This document shows positions 16,520 through 26,355 of a stretch of DNA of 64,000 bases, piece after piece; position 1 is the stretch's first letter; the number at the start of each line of letters is the position of its first letter. The stretch spans positions 62,001 through 126,000 of the forward strand of contig NZ_UNRG01000010.1 of NCBI RefSeq assembly GCF_900537115.1, given 5' to 3'. The translations under genes and the position numbers were made by a program. The stretch comes from Arthrobacter sp. Alg241-R88. GTDB taxonomy: Bacteria; Actinomycetota; Actinomycetes; Actinomycetales; Micrococcaceae. The notes beneath the pieces are model-generated. The model ran no database searches, was not told the origin of the DNA, and saw nothing but the letters and a program-made list of their open reading frames with translations.

Positions 16520-19075
16520 ATGGCACGAGGTAATCTGCGCATCCTTCTGGGGGCTGCGCCCGGGGCGGGCAAGACGTTTGCGATGCTGGAAGAAGGCCGA
16601 CGGCTTGCCGGAGAGGGCTTTGATGTGGTGGTGGGTGCCGTCTCCCCGCGAGGACGTGCCGATACTGCCGGGCTGATGGAGGGCCTGGAACTCTTCCCGC
16701 AGCGTCCGGACAGCGCGCCGGCTGATGCGGATGTCCAGGCGCTGATTGCCCGCCGGCCCGACGTCGTGCTGGTTGACGACTACGCTGCAATGGCCGACGA
16801 CGTAAGCCGGTGGGAGCAGGTCGATCAGCTGCTCGAAGCGGGGATTGATGTTATTTCCACACTCGACATCCGGAACGTGGAGTCACTGTCGGACGCCGTC
16901 CGGGAGATCACGGGCGTCCAGGAATCGACCACTGTCCCCGACGCCGTGGTGCGGCTCGCCAACCAGGTTGAACTGGTGGATGCCTCCCCGGAGCTGCTGC
17001 GCCAGCGGCTGGCGGACGGAAAGATCTACAGCACGCGGGAGGAGGCCGATGCCGCCCTGGCCGGCATCTTCCGTGTTGGCACGCTTGCCGCCCTGCGGGA
17101 GCTTGCGTTGTTGTGGCTGGCTGAACGGGTCGACGCCGGACTGGCGGACTACCGTGACTCGCCGCGCGTCAGGGAGGGCTGGCCCGGGCGTGAAAAGATC
17201 GTCGTGGGGGTGGGCGGCAGGGTGCAGGACCAGGTACTGGTCCGCCGCGCCGCGAGGATGCTCGCAGCCGCCGCCGGCGGAGAACTGCATGTGGTTCATG
17301 TCCGCACCAGCAGGGATGGCCGCGGCCCGGAATCCGGCAAGGACTTGGAACAGCTGCGCAAGCTCACGGCTGAGCTGGGAGGATTCTTCCATTCCGTCGG
17401 CGGGCAGGACGCGGGTGTGGCACTGGCGGATTTCGCGAGGAGCATGAACGCCTCCCAGATTGTCATGGGGTCCCCCTCACGGCGACCGCTGCTGGGCACC
17501 CGGCGCGGGGAGGCAGCCGCCGTGATGCGGGACGCAGGCAACATCGATGTCCACCTCATCAACCACCTCCCCAACTCCGCCGACCGGCAGCCACGGCGGC
17601 CTCCCCGGCTGGGGCGGCGCCGGGAGATCCCGGCGTTCGCCCTCGCGGTGGCGCTTCCCCCGCTCCTGCAGTTTGGCCTGGACCTGCTCCCCCACAACCA
17701 GCTGTCCACCGACATGCTGATCCACTTGACCGGGATCGTTGGTGTGGCGCTGCTCGGGGGGCTGTGGCCGGCAGTGGCAGCCGCCGTCGTCGCAGGTCTT
17801 ATCGTGAACTACTACAGTGTCCGGCCGGTGGGTTCGCTGACCGTGATCGATCCGGAAAACGTGCTGGCGCTGCTGATCTTCGTCCTGGTGGCAGTGGCCG
17901 TGTCCCTGGTGGTGGACCGGTCCGCCAAGCTCAGCAAGGAAGCACACATTGCCGGCGCGGAAGCGGCTGTCCTCGGGGAATTGAGCCGCCGGGCCGTGGC
18001 GGAAGGGAACAGCATCCCGGCGTTCCTGGACCAGGTGCGGGAGCATTTCCAGGCGAAGGGGGCAGGACTGTGGACCAGGCAGGAGTCCGGGCCCGGCAGG
18101 ACAGTCGGCTGGGAGCTGCAGGAGTTTTCCGGCGAAGCCCGCCCCGCCGACGTCGCTGAGGCAGACACGGTGGAGCAACTGGACGGGGACCGGATGCTCA
18201 CCCTGAACGGGAAGGAACTCTCCCAGGACGAACGGCGGTTGCTGGCCGCCTTCGGGGCGCACCTGCTGGCCATGGTCCAGCGCGAGGAGCTGTCCGCGAG
18301 CCAGCGTGAAAACCTGCGCCTGGCTGAGGGCAACACCATGCGGACCTCCATCCTGCGGGCCGTGTCCCATGACCTGCGTACTCCCCTGGCCGGGATCAAA
18401 CTGGCTTCCAGCAGCCTCCGGGACAGGTCCATCACCTTCGGGCCGGAGGAGCAGGAAGAACTGCTGGCCACCATAGAACACGGCGCCGACAGGCTGGACC
18501 GCCTGGTCAGCAACCTCCTGGACATGTCCCGGATCACGGCAGACTCGGTGGCGCCCCTGATCCGGCCCGTCTACTGGGCGGACGTGGTGGGTGAGGCCTT
18601 GCGGGGAACGGACTCGGAGCGGCTCCGCGTGCTGCTGCCGGACAACATGCCTCCGGTGGACGGCGATCCGGGGATGCTGGAACGGGTCATCGCCAACCTC
18701 GTGGAAAACGCGCTGAAGTACGCCCCCGAGTCCGACGTCGTGATTGCCGGCGCGGTGGGCGGCGCGGGCAGTGCAAGAATTGGGGATGTTCCCGCCAGCG
18801 AGCTCAGCATCGTGGATCACGGCTCGGGCATCGCTCCGGACAAGGTCCTGGCCATGTTCCGGCCCTTCCAGCGTGCCGATGACACCACGCCCGGGACGGG
18901 GATCGGACTTGGCCTTGCCGTCGCGAAGGGCTTCACCGAGGCGATGGGCGGGGTGCTGCTGGCTGAGCCCACTCCCGGCGGGGGCCTGACCATGGTGGTC
19001 CGGCTGCCGCTCTCCACGGGCGTAGCGCCGGAACCCGGCTTGAGAGGACACCATGGCAGCAGTGCTGATCGTTGA
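16520..19075 (+). CDS. kdpD: Osmosensitive K+ sensor histidine kinase KdpD
   Basis: An 851-residue sensor kinase with the full KdpD layout: N-terminal KdpD domain with Walker A GAAPGAGKT (about 11-19), a universal-stress-protein-like domain (about 225-345), the DUF4118 four-helix membrane region (about 375-475), a GAF-like region, then the HisKA box AVSHDLRTPL with H617 and the ATPase domain (NLVENALKYAPES, GTGIGLGLAVAKG). In other bacteria KdpD senses low K+ or ionic strength, and Usp-domain binding of c-di-AMP is reported in some species. It overlaps kdpE by 23 bases. The kdpFABC pump genes it usually controls are not adjacent. Confidence 0.95.
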   Translation: MARGNLRILLGAAPGAGKTFAMLEEGRRLAGEGFDVVVGAVSPRGRADTAGLMEGLELFPQRPDSAPADADVQALIARRPDVVLVDDYAAMADDVSRWEQVDQLLEAGIDVISTLDIRNVESLSDAVREITGVQESTTVPDAVVRLANQVELVDASPELLRQRLADGKIYSTREEADAALAGIFRVGTLAALRELALLWLAERVDAGLADYRDSPRVREGWPGREKIVVGVGGRVQDQVLVRRAARMLAAAAGGELHVVHVRTSRDGRGPESGKDLEQLRKLTAELGGFFHSVGGQDAGVALADFARSMNASQIVMGSPSRRPLLGTRRGEAAAVMRDAGNIDVHLINHLPNSADRQPRRPPRLGRRREIPAFALAVALPPLLQFGLDLLPHNQLSTDMLIHLTGIVGVALLGGLWPAVAAAVVAGLIVNYYSVRPVGSLTVIDPENVLALLIFVLVAVAVSLVVDRSAKLSKEAHIAGAEAAVLGELSRRAVAEGNSIPAFLDQVREHFQAKGAGLWTRQESGPGRTVGWELQEFSGEARPADVAEADTVEQLDGDRMLTLNGKELSQDERRLLAAFGAHLLAMVQREELSASQRENLRLAEGNTMRTSILRAVSHDLRTPLAGIKLASSSLRDRSITFGPEEQEELLATIEHGADRLDRLVSNLLDMSRITADSVAPLIRPVYWADVVGEALRGTDSERLRVLLPDNMPPVDGDPGMLERVIANLVENALKYAPESDVVIAGAVGGAGSARIGDVPASELSIVDHGSGIAPDKVLAMFRPFQRADDTTPGTGIGLGLAVAKGFTEAMGGVLLAEPTPGGGLTMVVRLPLSTGVAPEPGLRGHHGSSADR

Positions 19076-19724
19076 CGATGAGGTCCAGATCCTCCGCGCC
19101 CTGCAGATCAACCTGAACGCCAGGGGCTACTCCACGGTCACCGCCTTCACCGGACAGAACGCGTTGGAGCAGGCGGCGCAGCATCCGGTGGACGTCATCA
19201 TCCTGGACCTGGGCCTTCCGGACCTGGACGGTGTGGAAGTGATCCGGCGGCTTCGGCGCTGGAACAAAGTCCCCATCGTGGTGCTGTCCGCACGGCACGG
19301 CTCCGATGACAAGATCCAGGCCCTGGACGCCGGCGCCGACGATTACGTGACCAAGCCGTTCGGGATGGACGAACTGATGGCCCGGCTCCGTGCTGCCCTG
19401 CGCCGCGGATCCACCGGGGACGTTCCCGTCATCGAGACCGCCGGCTTCACCGTCAACCTCGCCACCAAGCAGGTGACCCGCCGGGGCGCGGCAGTCCGGC
19501 TTACCCCCACTGAATGGAACATCCTGGAACTCTTGGCCAGGAACACCGGCGCCCTGGTCACCCACGAAGAGATCCTCACCCAGGTGTGGGGGCCCGCCTA
19601 CGCCCACGAGACCGCCTACCTGCGGGTGTACCTCGCACAGCTGCGGCGGAAGCTCGAAGCCGACCCCGCGAATCCACGGCATCTGCTGACCGAGACCGGC
19701 CTGGGTTACCGCTTCCAGGAGTGA
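19053..19724 (+). CDS. kdpE: Response regulator KdpE
   Basis: A 223-residue OmpR/PhoB-type regulator: receiver domain with acidic pocket VDDE and phospho-acceptor D52 in ILDLGLPD, K in VTKPFG, and a C-terminal winged helix (about 125-223; ELLARNTGALVTHEEIL and LRRKLEADP). ATG 19053 lies inside kdpD with a GAGAGGACACC leader. It probably binds the TTAAGA direct repeat downstream and controls the K+ transporter genes that follow. Confidence 0.95.
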   Translation: MAAVLIVDDEVQILRALQINLNARGYSTVTAFTGQNALEQAAQHPVDVIILDLGLPDLDGVEVIRRLRRWNKVPIVVLSARHGSDDKIQALDAGADDYVTKPFGMDELMARLRAALRRGSTGDVPVIETAGFTVNLATKQVTRRGAAVRLTPTEWNILELLARNTGALVTHEEILTQVWGPAYAHETAYLRVYLAQLRRKLEADPANPRHLLTETGLGYRFQE

Positions 19725-19782
19725 CCCGGTGGGCCTGCTGCAGCGGCACGGGTGCGCCCGCAGGAGGGCTGCAAAGGCGGCG

Positions 19783-19799
19783 TTAAGAAAGCATTAAGA
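19783..19799 (+). promoter_or_regulatory. TTAAGA direct repeat, candidate KdpE site
   Basis: TTAAGA at 19783-19788 and 19794-19799, 11 bases apart (one helical turn), each preceded by GCR. Tandem half-sites one turn apart are the usual binding mode of OmpR/PhoB-type regulators. It lies 60 bases after kdpE and upstream of the permease gene, in an otherwise GC-rich gap. Confidence 0.5.
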
Positions 19800-19868
19800 T
19801 CCGCGGAAACGCCGGGTTGGCGGGCTTTCCCCGGTGCTACGCTCCGGTGGTTATCAGCACAGCGTCGC

Positions 19869-19901
19869 GCCTGAAAACGGGACGTTATGCCCGTGTCAGG
19901 C
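19869..19901 (+). other. Stem-loop in the permease leader
   Basis: GCCTGA (19869-19874) pairs with TCAGGC (19896-19901), and inner CGGG (19878-19881) with CCCG (19890-19893). It ends 20 bases before the TTG start of the permease gene. No T-run follows. It could be a regulatory leader structure; it does not match the ydaO/c-di-AMP riboswitch as I know it. Confidence 0.5.
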
Positions 19902-19920
19902 AGTACAGAAAGACACGTCC

Positions 19921-21903
19921 TTGACGGCTTCCGCCCACTTCACCATCCCCGCCACCGTTCCCAATCCTGAACGGGAGGCCCTACCCGGCAGCCCGCTGGT
20001 CAGGTGGCTGCTGGAACACCGGGTGAACCAGCCCGTAGGGCCGGAAGCAAACGAAATTCACGCCACCCAGCAGAGCTGGTGGAAGGTCATGTGCCTGACC
20101 GGCGTGGACTACTTCTCCACCCTGTCCTACCTGCCCGGCATCGCCGCCCTCGCCGCCGGCGCACTCTCACCGCTCGCGACGCTGCTGATCGTGGCCCTGA
20201 CACTGCTCGGGATGCTGCCCATGTACCGGCGGGTGGCCAAGGAAAGCCCCCACGGCCAAGGGTCCGTGGCGATGCTCGAACGGCTCCTGCCGTTCTGGCG
20301 CGGAAAAATCTTTGTGCTGATCCTGCTGGGCTTCGTTGCCACCTCCTGGATCATCACCATCACCCTTTCGGCGGCAGACGCCACGGTGCACCTGCTTGAA
20401 AACCCATACCTGCCGCCCTTCCTGGAGGGACAGGCCGTTGCCATCACAGTGGTGCTGCTCCTGATCCTGGGCGGGGTGTTCCTGCTGGGCTTCTCGGAGG
20501 CCGTCGCCGTCGCCATCCCGCTCGTGGCCGTCTTCCTGCTGATGAACGCCATCATCATCGGGGAAGGAATCATCCACGTCTTTGCCACCCCCGGCGCGCT
20601 CGCCTCCTGGACCGACGCCCTCACCTCCTCCGGCGGCGGCTTCAGCGGCATCATGGGGCCCGCCCTGGTTGCCTTCCCTCTGCTGGTCCTGGGCCTGTCC
20701 GGCTTCGAAACCGGCGTCAGCATGATGCCCCTGGTCGCAGCCAAGGGCACCACGCCAGAGGAAAAACTGGCCAGAAGGATCAAAAACACCCGCAAGCTCC
20801 TGACGACGGCGGCGCTCATCATGAGCGTCTACCTGCTGGGCAGCAGCTTCGTCACCACCGTCCTGATCCCCGCCGAGGAATTTGCCGCCGGCGGCGAAGC
20901 CAGCGGACGTGCCCTGGCCTACCTGGCCCACGAACGCCTCGGCAACGGTTTCGGCTCCGTCTACGACGTGAGCAGCATTCTGATCCTGTGGTTTGCCGGC
21001 GCTTCCGCGATGGCCGGACTGATCAATATCGTCCCCCGGTACCTGCCCTCCTACGGCATGGCCCCGGACTGGTCCCGCGCCGTCCGCCCGGTGGTGCTGG
21101 TTTACACCGCCATCAGCATCCTGATCACCATCGGCTTCAACGCGGACGTCAACGCCCAGGCTGGCGCCTACGCCACCGGAATCCTGGCCATGATGGTGTC
21201 CGGCGCCATCGCTGTCACCATCTCCGCCATCCGCAAAAGGCAGCGCCGCGCGTCCATCGGCTTCACGGCCCTGACCGTGGTGATGCTCTACGCCCTGGCG
21301 GCGAACGTGATCGAGAAGCCGGACGGCATCACCATTTCCGGGTTCTTCATCCTGGGCATCGTGGCCGTTTCCCTCGTCTCCCGCATCAGCCGCACCACCG
21401 AGTTGCGCGTGGACAGGATTGAGTTCGACGACGACGCGCGCCGCTTCATCAGCGACACCCTGGAGTACGACGGCCGGATCAACCTCATCGCCAACCGGCC
21501 CCAGGCGTGCGACGGCGCCGAATACGCGGACAAGGAAGCCGTCCAGCGGGAGAACAATCCCGTGCCCGGAACCGCGGACGTCATCTTCCTCGAAATCGGC
21601 ATCACCGACCCCTCCGAGTTCAGCGACACCCTGACAGTCCACGGCGTGGAAGTGGACGGCCACCGGGTCCTCCGCGCCCAGAGCCCGGCCGCGCCGAACG
21701 CCATCGCCGCAATCCTCCTGGCCCTGCGGGACGCCACCGGCGTCCGCCCGCACGCCTACTTTGAATGGTCCGAAGGCAACCCGCTTGCCCACCTGATGCG
21801 CTACCTGCTCCTGGGCCGCGGCGACACCGCCCCGGTGGTCCGGGAGATCATCCGCGAAAATGAGCCGGATCCGGAACGTCGCCCCGGCATCCACGTGGGA
21901 TGA
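19921..21903 (+). CDS. APC-superfamily permease, KimA-like potassium uptake candidate
   Basis: A 660-residue protein with about 12 membrane helices (about 50-495) and a 165-residue soluble C-terminal domain. [22 protein letters not shown] and [16 protein letters not shown] match the first-helix and loop motifs of APC transporters related to KimA/YdaO, a high-affinity K+/H+ symporter in Bacillus. Annotation of such proteins as amino-acid permeases is common. Genomic position between kdpDE and a TrkH-type channel argues for K+ as substrate. The start is TTG 19921; the frame is open to 19834 but that region holds the leader. Its stop overlaps the next ATG (ATGA). Confidence 0.75.
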   Translation: MTASAHFTIPATVPNPEREALPGSPLVRWLLEHRVNQPVGPEANEIHATQQSWWKVMCLTGVDYFSTLSYLPGIAALAAGALSPLATLLIVALTLLGMLPMYRRVAKESPHGQGSVAMLERLLPFWRGKIFVLILLGFVATSWIITITLSAADATVHLLENPYLPPFLEGQAVAITVVLLLILGGVFLLGFSEAVAVAIPLVAVFLLMNAIIIGEGIIHVFATPGALASWTDALTSSGGGFSGIMGPALVAFPLLVLGLSGFETGVSMMPLVAAKGTTPEEKLARRIKNTRKLLTTAALIMSVYLLGSSFVTTVLIPAEEFAAGGEASGRALAYLAHERLGNGFGSVYDVSSILILWFAGASAMAGLINIVPRYLPSYGMAPDWSRAVRPVVLVYTAISILITIGFNADVNAQAGAYATGILAMMVSGAIAVTISAIRKRQRRASIGFTALTVVMLYALAANVIEKPDGITISGFFILGIVAVSLVSRISRTTELRVDRIEFDDDARRFISDTLEYDGRINLIANRPQACDGAEYADKEAVQRENNPVPGTADVIFLEIGITDPSEFSDTLTVHGVEVDGHRVLRAQSPAAPNAIAAILLALRDATGVRPHAYFEWSEGNPLAHLMRYLLLGRGDTAPVVREIIRENEPDPERRPGIHVG

Positions 21904-23378
21904 GCATCCACAAGGAGGTCCCGCCGTCGGAATCCCCCACGCGGGAACCCGACGCGTCCAGCATCGCAGCCGTACAGAAGATGCTGCGCGACGCCCGGGC
22001 CGAGGGCCGCAAGGAAGACCCCAGGAAAGGCCGCAAGGAAAACATCATCCGCAGGGTGATGTCCCACCCGGTCCGGGCAGTCCCCCTGGCCTTCCTGCTG
22101 GTCATTATGATCGGCGCCGCCTTGCTGATGCTTCCCGCTGCCCGGACCGACGGCGGGTCCGAAGGGTTCATGCCGGCCCTGTTCACGTCAGTGTCAGCGG
22201 TCTGCGTCACCGGCCTCATCACCGTGGACACGGCAACGTTCTGGACCCCGCTGGGACAGGGCATCATCCTGGGGCTCATCCAGGTAGGCGGGTTCGGCAT
22301 CATGACCCTGGCAACGCTGCTGGCGCTGCTGGTCCGCAAGAGCATCGGGCTGCGCGGCCAACTCGTGGCCCAGTCCGAAACCCACACCCTGAACCTCGGT
22401 GACGTCCGTGCCGTGCTGGTCCGGGTGGCCAGGATCATGCTCACGTTCGAAGCCTTAACAGCCCTGGCACTGACCGTCCGGTTCATGATCGCCTACGACC
22501 AGAACCTGGCCACCGCCCTCTGGCACGGGATCTTCCACGCGATCTCCGCGTTCAACAATGCCGGCTTCTCCGTCTACAGCACCAACCTCATCGGTTTCGC
22601 TGAAGACCCCTGGATCATCGCCCCCATTTGCCTGGCCATCATCGCCGGCGGGCTGGGGTTCCCGGTGATCATCCAGCTCACGCGCGGTGAGATCAAACCC
22701 AAAAACTGGACCATCCACCTGCGCCTGACCATCTACGGAACGCTTTTCCTCCTGGCCGCCGGTGTTGCGCTGTTCGCCGCGTTCGAGTGGAACAGGAACG
22801 AAACGCTCGGCCAGCTTTCCCTCACCGGCAAGATCCTGAGCTCGCTTGCCGGCGGTGTCTTCCCCCGCACGGCCGGGTTCAACAGCATCGACTACGCGGT
22901 TGCCGCCCCGGAAACTCTTATGGTGACCAACATCCTGATGTTCATCGGCGGCGGCAGCGCCGGCACGGCCGGCGGCATCAAGATCACCACATTCCTGGTG
23001 CTGGGCTTCGCCATCTGGAACGAAGTCCGCGGCCGCGACCAGGTGACCATCGCGCACCGGTCCATCAGCTCCTCCTCCCAGCGCCAGGCCCTGTCCGTGG
23101 CCCTGCTGGGCATCGGCGCCGTGGTCACCGGCACCATGCTGCTGCTGATGTTCACCGACTACAGCCTGGAAAAAGTCCTCTTCGAATCCATCTCCGCCTT
23201 CGCCACGGTGGGCATGAGCACCGGCATCACCTACAACCTTCCACCGGCTGCGGAGTGGGTCCTCATGGCGCTGATGTTCACCGGACGCATCGGCACCGTG
23301 GCAGTGGCGTCCGCCCTGGCGCTTTCGGCCCGGCCGCGCCTTTACCGCCTGCCGGAGGAACGGCCCATTATCGGCTGA
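21900..23378 (+). CDS. TrkH/KtrB-family K+ transporter subunit
   Basis: A 492-residue membrane protein with four M1-P-M2 repeats. Pore loops with the selectivity Gly are seen at [37 protein letters not shown] and [14 protein letters not shown] 50-residue charged cytosolic N-terminus precedes the first helix. The family needs a KtrA/TrkA RCK regulator; none is encoded here. ATG 21900 overlaps the permease stop (ATGA), so both transporters are one operon behind kdpDE. Confidence 0.92.
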   Translation: MSIHKEVPPSESPTREPDASSIAAVQKMLRDARAEGRKEDPRKGRKENIIRRVMSHPVRAVPLAFLLVIMIGAALLMLPAARTDGGSEGFMPALFTSVSAVCVTGLITVDTATFWTPLGQGIILGLIQVGGFGIMTLATLLALLVRKSIGLRGQLVAQSETHTLNLGDVRAVLVRVARIMLTFEALTALALTVRFMIAYDQNLATALWHGIFHAISAFNNAGFSVYSTNLIGFAEDPWIIAPICLAIIAGGLGFPVIIQLTRGEIKPKNWTIHLRLTIYGTLFLLAAGVALFAAFEWNRNETLGQLSLTGKILSSLAGGVFPRTAGFNSIDYAVAAPETLMVTNILMFIGGGSAGTAGGIKITTFLVLGFAIWNEVRGRDQVTIAHRSISSSSQRQALSVALLGIGAVVTGTMLLLMFTDYSLEKVLFESISAFATVGMSTGITYNLPPAAEWVLMALMFTGRIGTVAVASALALSARPRLYRLPEERPIIG

Positions 23379-23446
23379 ACCGGCCGGCCGACGGTCCGCG
23401 TGCCCGGCCTGCCCGGCCTGGGATGGAGGGACGCCGGGACGCAAAA

Positions 23447-23483
23447 GCACGGCCCGCCCTCCGGAACGGAGGACGGGCCGTGC
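23447..23483. terminator. Bidirectional terminator hairpin
   Basis: GCACGGCCCGCCCTCCG pairs with CGGAGGACGGGCCGTGC (one bulge or mismatch, 3-base loop) between the convergent ktrB-like and DUF2382 genes. The position serves both transcripts. Confidence 0.8.
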
Positions 23484-23516
23484 GCGGGGAATCAGTGAGG
23501 ATTCCGGTGGTGAGCC

Positions 23517-24314
23517 TTAGCGGCGGGTGCGGCCGTCGTCGTCGAGCTCGATGTTTTCCTTGCGGACTTCCTCGGTGACGGTGTGCTCGTTGGTCACCGT
23601 CTCCTTGTCCAGGCGCACGCGCTCCACCGGGACTGCTTCCTTTTCGACGACGGGGCGCTCCTCGTGGAGGATAACCTCGTGCTCTTCCTCGCTGATCGCG
23701 GGGCCGTCCATCGCGGCGCCAATGTTGGCGTCCGTGATGGGTTCGCGCTCCAGGCGGACCTCTTCACGCTGCACCGGGACGGTGGTGGTGACGTTTTCGG
23801 TGACGACGTACTTGCGCAGCCGTGCCCGGCCGGCCTCTTCCTTGCGGGTGCCGACGTGCAGCTGCTCCTCGGAGCGGGTCATGGCGTCATCGGTGGTGGG
23901 ACCGGAGGTGTCGTGGCCGACAGTTTCGCGGCCCACGGTGTCTTCCGCGGTGCCGGCAGCGAAACCGTTGCCGCCCGTGAAGCCGTTGCCGGTGTGCCCG
24001 TTGAGGCCGTAGTAGGTGTAAAGACGGTCTTCCTCTTCCGGCTCGAGGTGGCCGTCCGGGGCGACGCGGGGTGCGTCCTTGACCTTGTCCTTGGTGTGGG
24101 CCACCACGATGTCGTTGCCGTCCTGCGAAGCGGCGTCCAGCGGGGCGAACGATTCGTGAGAGCCGAAGAGCCCAGTCTTCACCGTGACCCAGGTGGGCTC
24201 GGAAGTCTGGTCATCAACATAAATCTGGCCGATGGATCCGATCTTGCTTCCGTCGGAACCTACGACGTGTCCGCCGGCAGTGGTCAGTGCAGAAAGGTTC
24301 TCAGTGCTGATCAT
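23517..24314 (-). CDS. PRC-barrel / DUF2382 stress protein
   Basis: A 265-residue soluble protein. The N-terminal PRC-barrel (about 10-75; VVGSDGSKIGSIGQIYVDD, PTWVTVKTGLFG) is followed by a Gly-rich linker and a C-terminal DUF2382 repeat region (about 150-260) of charged strands (KYVVTENVTTTVPVQREEVR, EEEHEVILHEERPVV). Such proteins are induced by stress in other bacteria; biochemical role unknown. Start ATG 24314 follows AAGGAGAAACAC. Confidence 0.88.
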   Translation of the reverse strand: MISTENLSALTTAGGHVVGSDGSKIGSIGQIYVDDQTSEPTWVTVKTGLFGSHESFAPLDAASQDGNDIVVAHTKDKVKDAPRVAPDGHLEPEEEDRLYTYYGLNGHTGNGFTGGNGFAAGTAEDTVGRETVGHDTSGPTTDDAMTRSEEQLHVGTRKEEAGRARLRKYVVTENVTTTVPVQREEVRLEREPITDANIGAAMDGPAISEEEHEVILHEERPVVEKEAVPVERVRLDKETVTNEHTVTEEVRKENIELDDDGRTRR

Positions 24315-24360
24315 GTGTTTCTCCTTCTTGTTACTGGTTTGTGCTGCTTGAGGACAAAAT

Positions 24361-24474
24361 TTAGAAGCGGTTCCGCGGCGGACGGGTCTGTCCGGCACGG
24401 AGTTGCTTGGCCTTCCGGGCCTTCAGTACCCGGCTGATGATGCCGGGGAGCAAGGCAAAGAGCAGTTTCTTCAT
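24361..24474 (-). CDS. Small basic protein (37 aa)
   Basis: ATG 24474 with AAAGGA nine bases ahead opens a 37-residue frame beginning MKKLLFALLPGIISRVLKAR and ending RPPRNRF. It combines a hydrophobic or amphipathic helix with many Lys/Arg, so it may be membrane-associated. It lies between two stress genes on the same strand, 46 bases before the DUF2382 gene. Supported by ribosome site, spacing and codon use only. Confidence 0.5.
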   Translation of the reverse strand: MKKLLFALLPGIISRVLKARKAKQLRAGQTRPPRNRF

Positions 24475-24527
24475 GGCACGGGTCCTTTGGTTGGTGGGGC
24501 TGGTGTCTTGCTGTCAGCTTTGACTGC

Positions 24528-25340
24528 TTACGGCTGGCGTTCCGCGCCGCGGACCTCGCTGTACGGATCGTCCAGGTCCCGCAGCGGGACCCCGCCTGCT
24601 TCCGTGCCCGAATAGGCCGGCCGGGCAGGTTCGCCGTAGATGGTTTCGCCGTAGGTTGCCGGCGCCGCCACCTGATCCTGGTAGACCGCCTCCTCGCCCC
24701 AGGGTGGACCGGTTGGTGCGGCAGCAGTTGTTGCGGCAGCCGGCGCCTGAGCCGGCATCGGCGGGATTGCTGCCTGCGGGGCCGGGGCAGGTTGCAGACC
24801 ACGCGCGAGCCGGCCCACGAGAATGCCGGCGCCCGCAGCCAGGAGCAGGAACGTCCCCGGCTTGCGCCGGGCGAAGGACTGGACGTCGTCCAACAGCGCT
24901 CCGGGATCCTTCCCTTCAACCCAGGAAGCAACCGAGGACGTGCGCTCTGCAGCCTGACGGATCAGGTCGCTGGCGATACCCTTCTGCTCCGGGGCATCTG
25001 CCATGGTTCGCAGCTGGCTGGAGATGGTCCGGATGCCATCTGCGGCCTTCTGCTGCTGCGCGCCGGCCTGGCTGCCCAGTCCCGACTTCGCCTGGTGCAG
25101 GAGGTCCTTGGCGCTGGACTTGGCCTCGGAGGCGACGTTCCCGACTTCGTGCTTCGCGGTCTGCGCCACATTGTGGGCCGCACCGGCCGCCTGCCCGGCG
25201 ATCTTCGACGTCTCTTCCTTGGCTGCGTCTTTCTTGGTGACGTAAGTTTCCGGCTCTGCGGAAGGATCCGTCGGTGCTGCGTTCCCGTACTGGTCGAGAT
25301 GGCTTCGGGCAGAAGCCTCAGGCCACTGGTTCTCCGTCAT
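24528..25340 (-). CDS. Membrane-anchored Ala/Pro-rich stress protein (YtxH/DUF3618-like region)
   Basis: A 270-residue protein. Residues 30-145 are a long Ala/Lys/Glu/Gln amphipathic helix region (AQTAKHEVGNVASEAKSSAKDL), then RRKPGTFLLLAAGAGILVGRLARGL forms one membrane segment with the layout of YtxH/DUF3618 proteins. The C-terminal 85 residues are Pro/Ala/Tyr-rich and probably disordered. The start is ATG 25340; GTG 25346 is in frame. It is first gene of a leftward stress trio. Confidence 0.75.
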   Translation of the reverse strand: MTENQWPEASARSHLDQYGNAAPTDPSAEPETYVTKKDAAKEETSKIAGQAAGAAHNVAQTAKHEVGNVASEAKSSAKDLLHQAKSGLGSQAGAQQQKAADGIRTISSQLRTMADAPEQKGIASDLIRQAAERTSSVASWVEGKDPGALLDDVQSFARRKPGTFLLLAAGAGILVGRLARGLQPAPAPQAAIPPMPAQAPAAATTAAAPTGPPWGEEAVYQDQVAAPATYGETIYGEPARPAYSGTEAGGVPLRDLDDPYSEVRGAERQP

Positions 25341-25393
25341 CGTCACTCGCTTCCACTGGTTGGCAGCTGGACTTTCAAACCCAGCCTGATCAA

Positions 25394-25413
25394 TTAGTAA
25401 GTAAGGTTACTAA
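25394..25413. promoter_or_regulatory. AT-rich inverted repeat upstream of the stress genes
   Basis: TTAGTAA (25394-25400) and TTACTAA (25407-25413) form a 7-bp perfect inverted repeat with a 6-bp spacer in a short AT-rich patch, 54 bases before the leftward stress genes and 184 before the rightward flavoprotein gene. It is a plausible repressor site. The protein binding it is unknown. Confidence 0.45.
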
Positions 25414-25596
25414 CTAGATACTAAGCACACTTGCTATCTATCGCGCAAGACGTGTTCGAGGGCGCCGGACGCAGCCGGGGTGCGGACCGCCGTCGAACTT
25501 TCCTGTCGGGAAGGGCAAGTTCCCGGCAGTCCGCCGAGCCGTCCGCCCCGAACCACTGACCGGCACCAAGGAAAAATTCAACGACAAGGATGAACG

Positions 25597-26205
25597 ATGG
25601 CTGACCTCACCGCACTTGCCCTTATTTGCTCCCTGACGCCTTCTCCCGCGCCGTCCAGCAGCGAGCTCATGGCCCGCCACGTGCTGGATGAACTTGCAGG
25701 CCACGGCGTAGGCACGGCCTCGCTGCGGGTGGTGGATTACAACGTGCTGCCCGGTGTCCAGGTGGACATGGGCGACGGCGATGCGTGGCCGGGGATCCGC
25801 GAGAGAATCCTCGCTGCGGACATCCTGGTCCTCGCCACCCCGATCTGGATGGGGCACCCGAGCAGCATCACGCAACGCGTCATCGAACGCCTCGATGCCG
25901 ACCTCGCCGAAACTGACGACGCCGGGCGGCCCATCATGTACGGAAAAGTAGCGATCGTCGCGGTGGTGGGCAACGAAGACGGCGCCCACAAGACCGTGGC
26001 GGACACGCAGCAGGCGCTGAACGACGTCGGCTTCACCATCCCCGCCCAGGGCGCCACGTACTGGGTGGGCGAGGCCATGCAAACGGTGGACTACAAAGAC
26101 CTGGACAGCGTCCCCGAAAAGGTGGCTTCGACCACCGCCGGAGCAGCCCGCAACGCCGCCCACCTTGCCCGTTCCCTCAACCAGGCGCCTTACCCTGCGG
26201 GGTGA
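25597..26205 (+). CDS. Flavodoxin-fold NAD(P)H-dependent reductase
   Basis: A 202-residue flavodoxin/WrbA-like protein. LALICSLTPSPAPSSSELMAR is the phosphate loop for FMN, ILVLATPIWMGHPSS the second FMN contact, and VAIVAVVGNEDGAHKT the third strand-loop. A likely soluble FMN reductase or quinone reductase acting in stress defence. Start ATG 25597. Confidence 0.8.
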   Translation: MADLTALALICSLTPSPAPSSSELMARHVLDELAGHGVGTASLRVVDYNVLPGVQVDMGDGDAWPGIRERILAADILVLATPIWMGHPSSITQRVIERLDADLAETDDAGRPIMYGKVAIVAVVGNEDGAHKTVADTQQALNDVGFTIPAQGATYWVGEAMQTVDYKDLDSVPEKVASTTAGAARNAAHLARSLNQAPYPAG

Positions 26206-26355
26206 GGCGCCGCCGTCGACTGTTCAGGAGGGGTGTTAGGCGGAGCCGCCGGCCACCCTGGAGGATAGACTGAAGATCTGCCGCCCAGGCGGGTCACGGC
26301 CTTTTGCGGTGCACCTTCAGGGTCATTGTTCAGGGCATTACAGGAACGAGGCTGC

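Noticed and set aside
19800-19920. ydaO-type c-di-AMP riboswitch
   Set aside because: The stems seen do not follow the ydaO consensus known to me; kept only as an unnamed stem-loop.
20167-21894. 575-codon minus-strand frame opposite the APC permease
   Set aside because: Shadow of a membrane protein gene; no hydrophobic pattern of its own.
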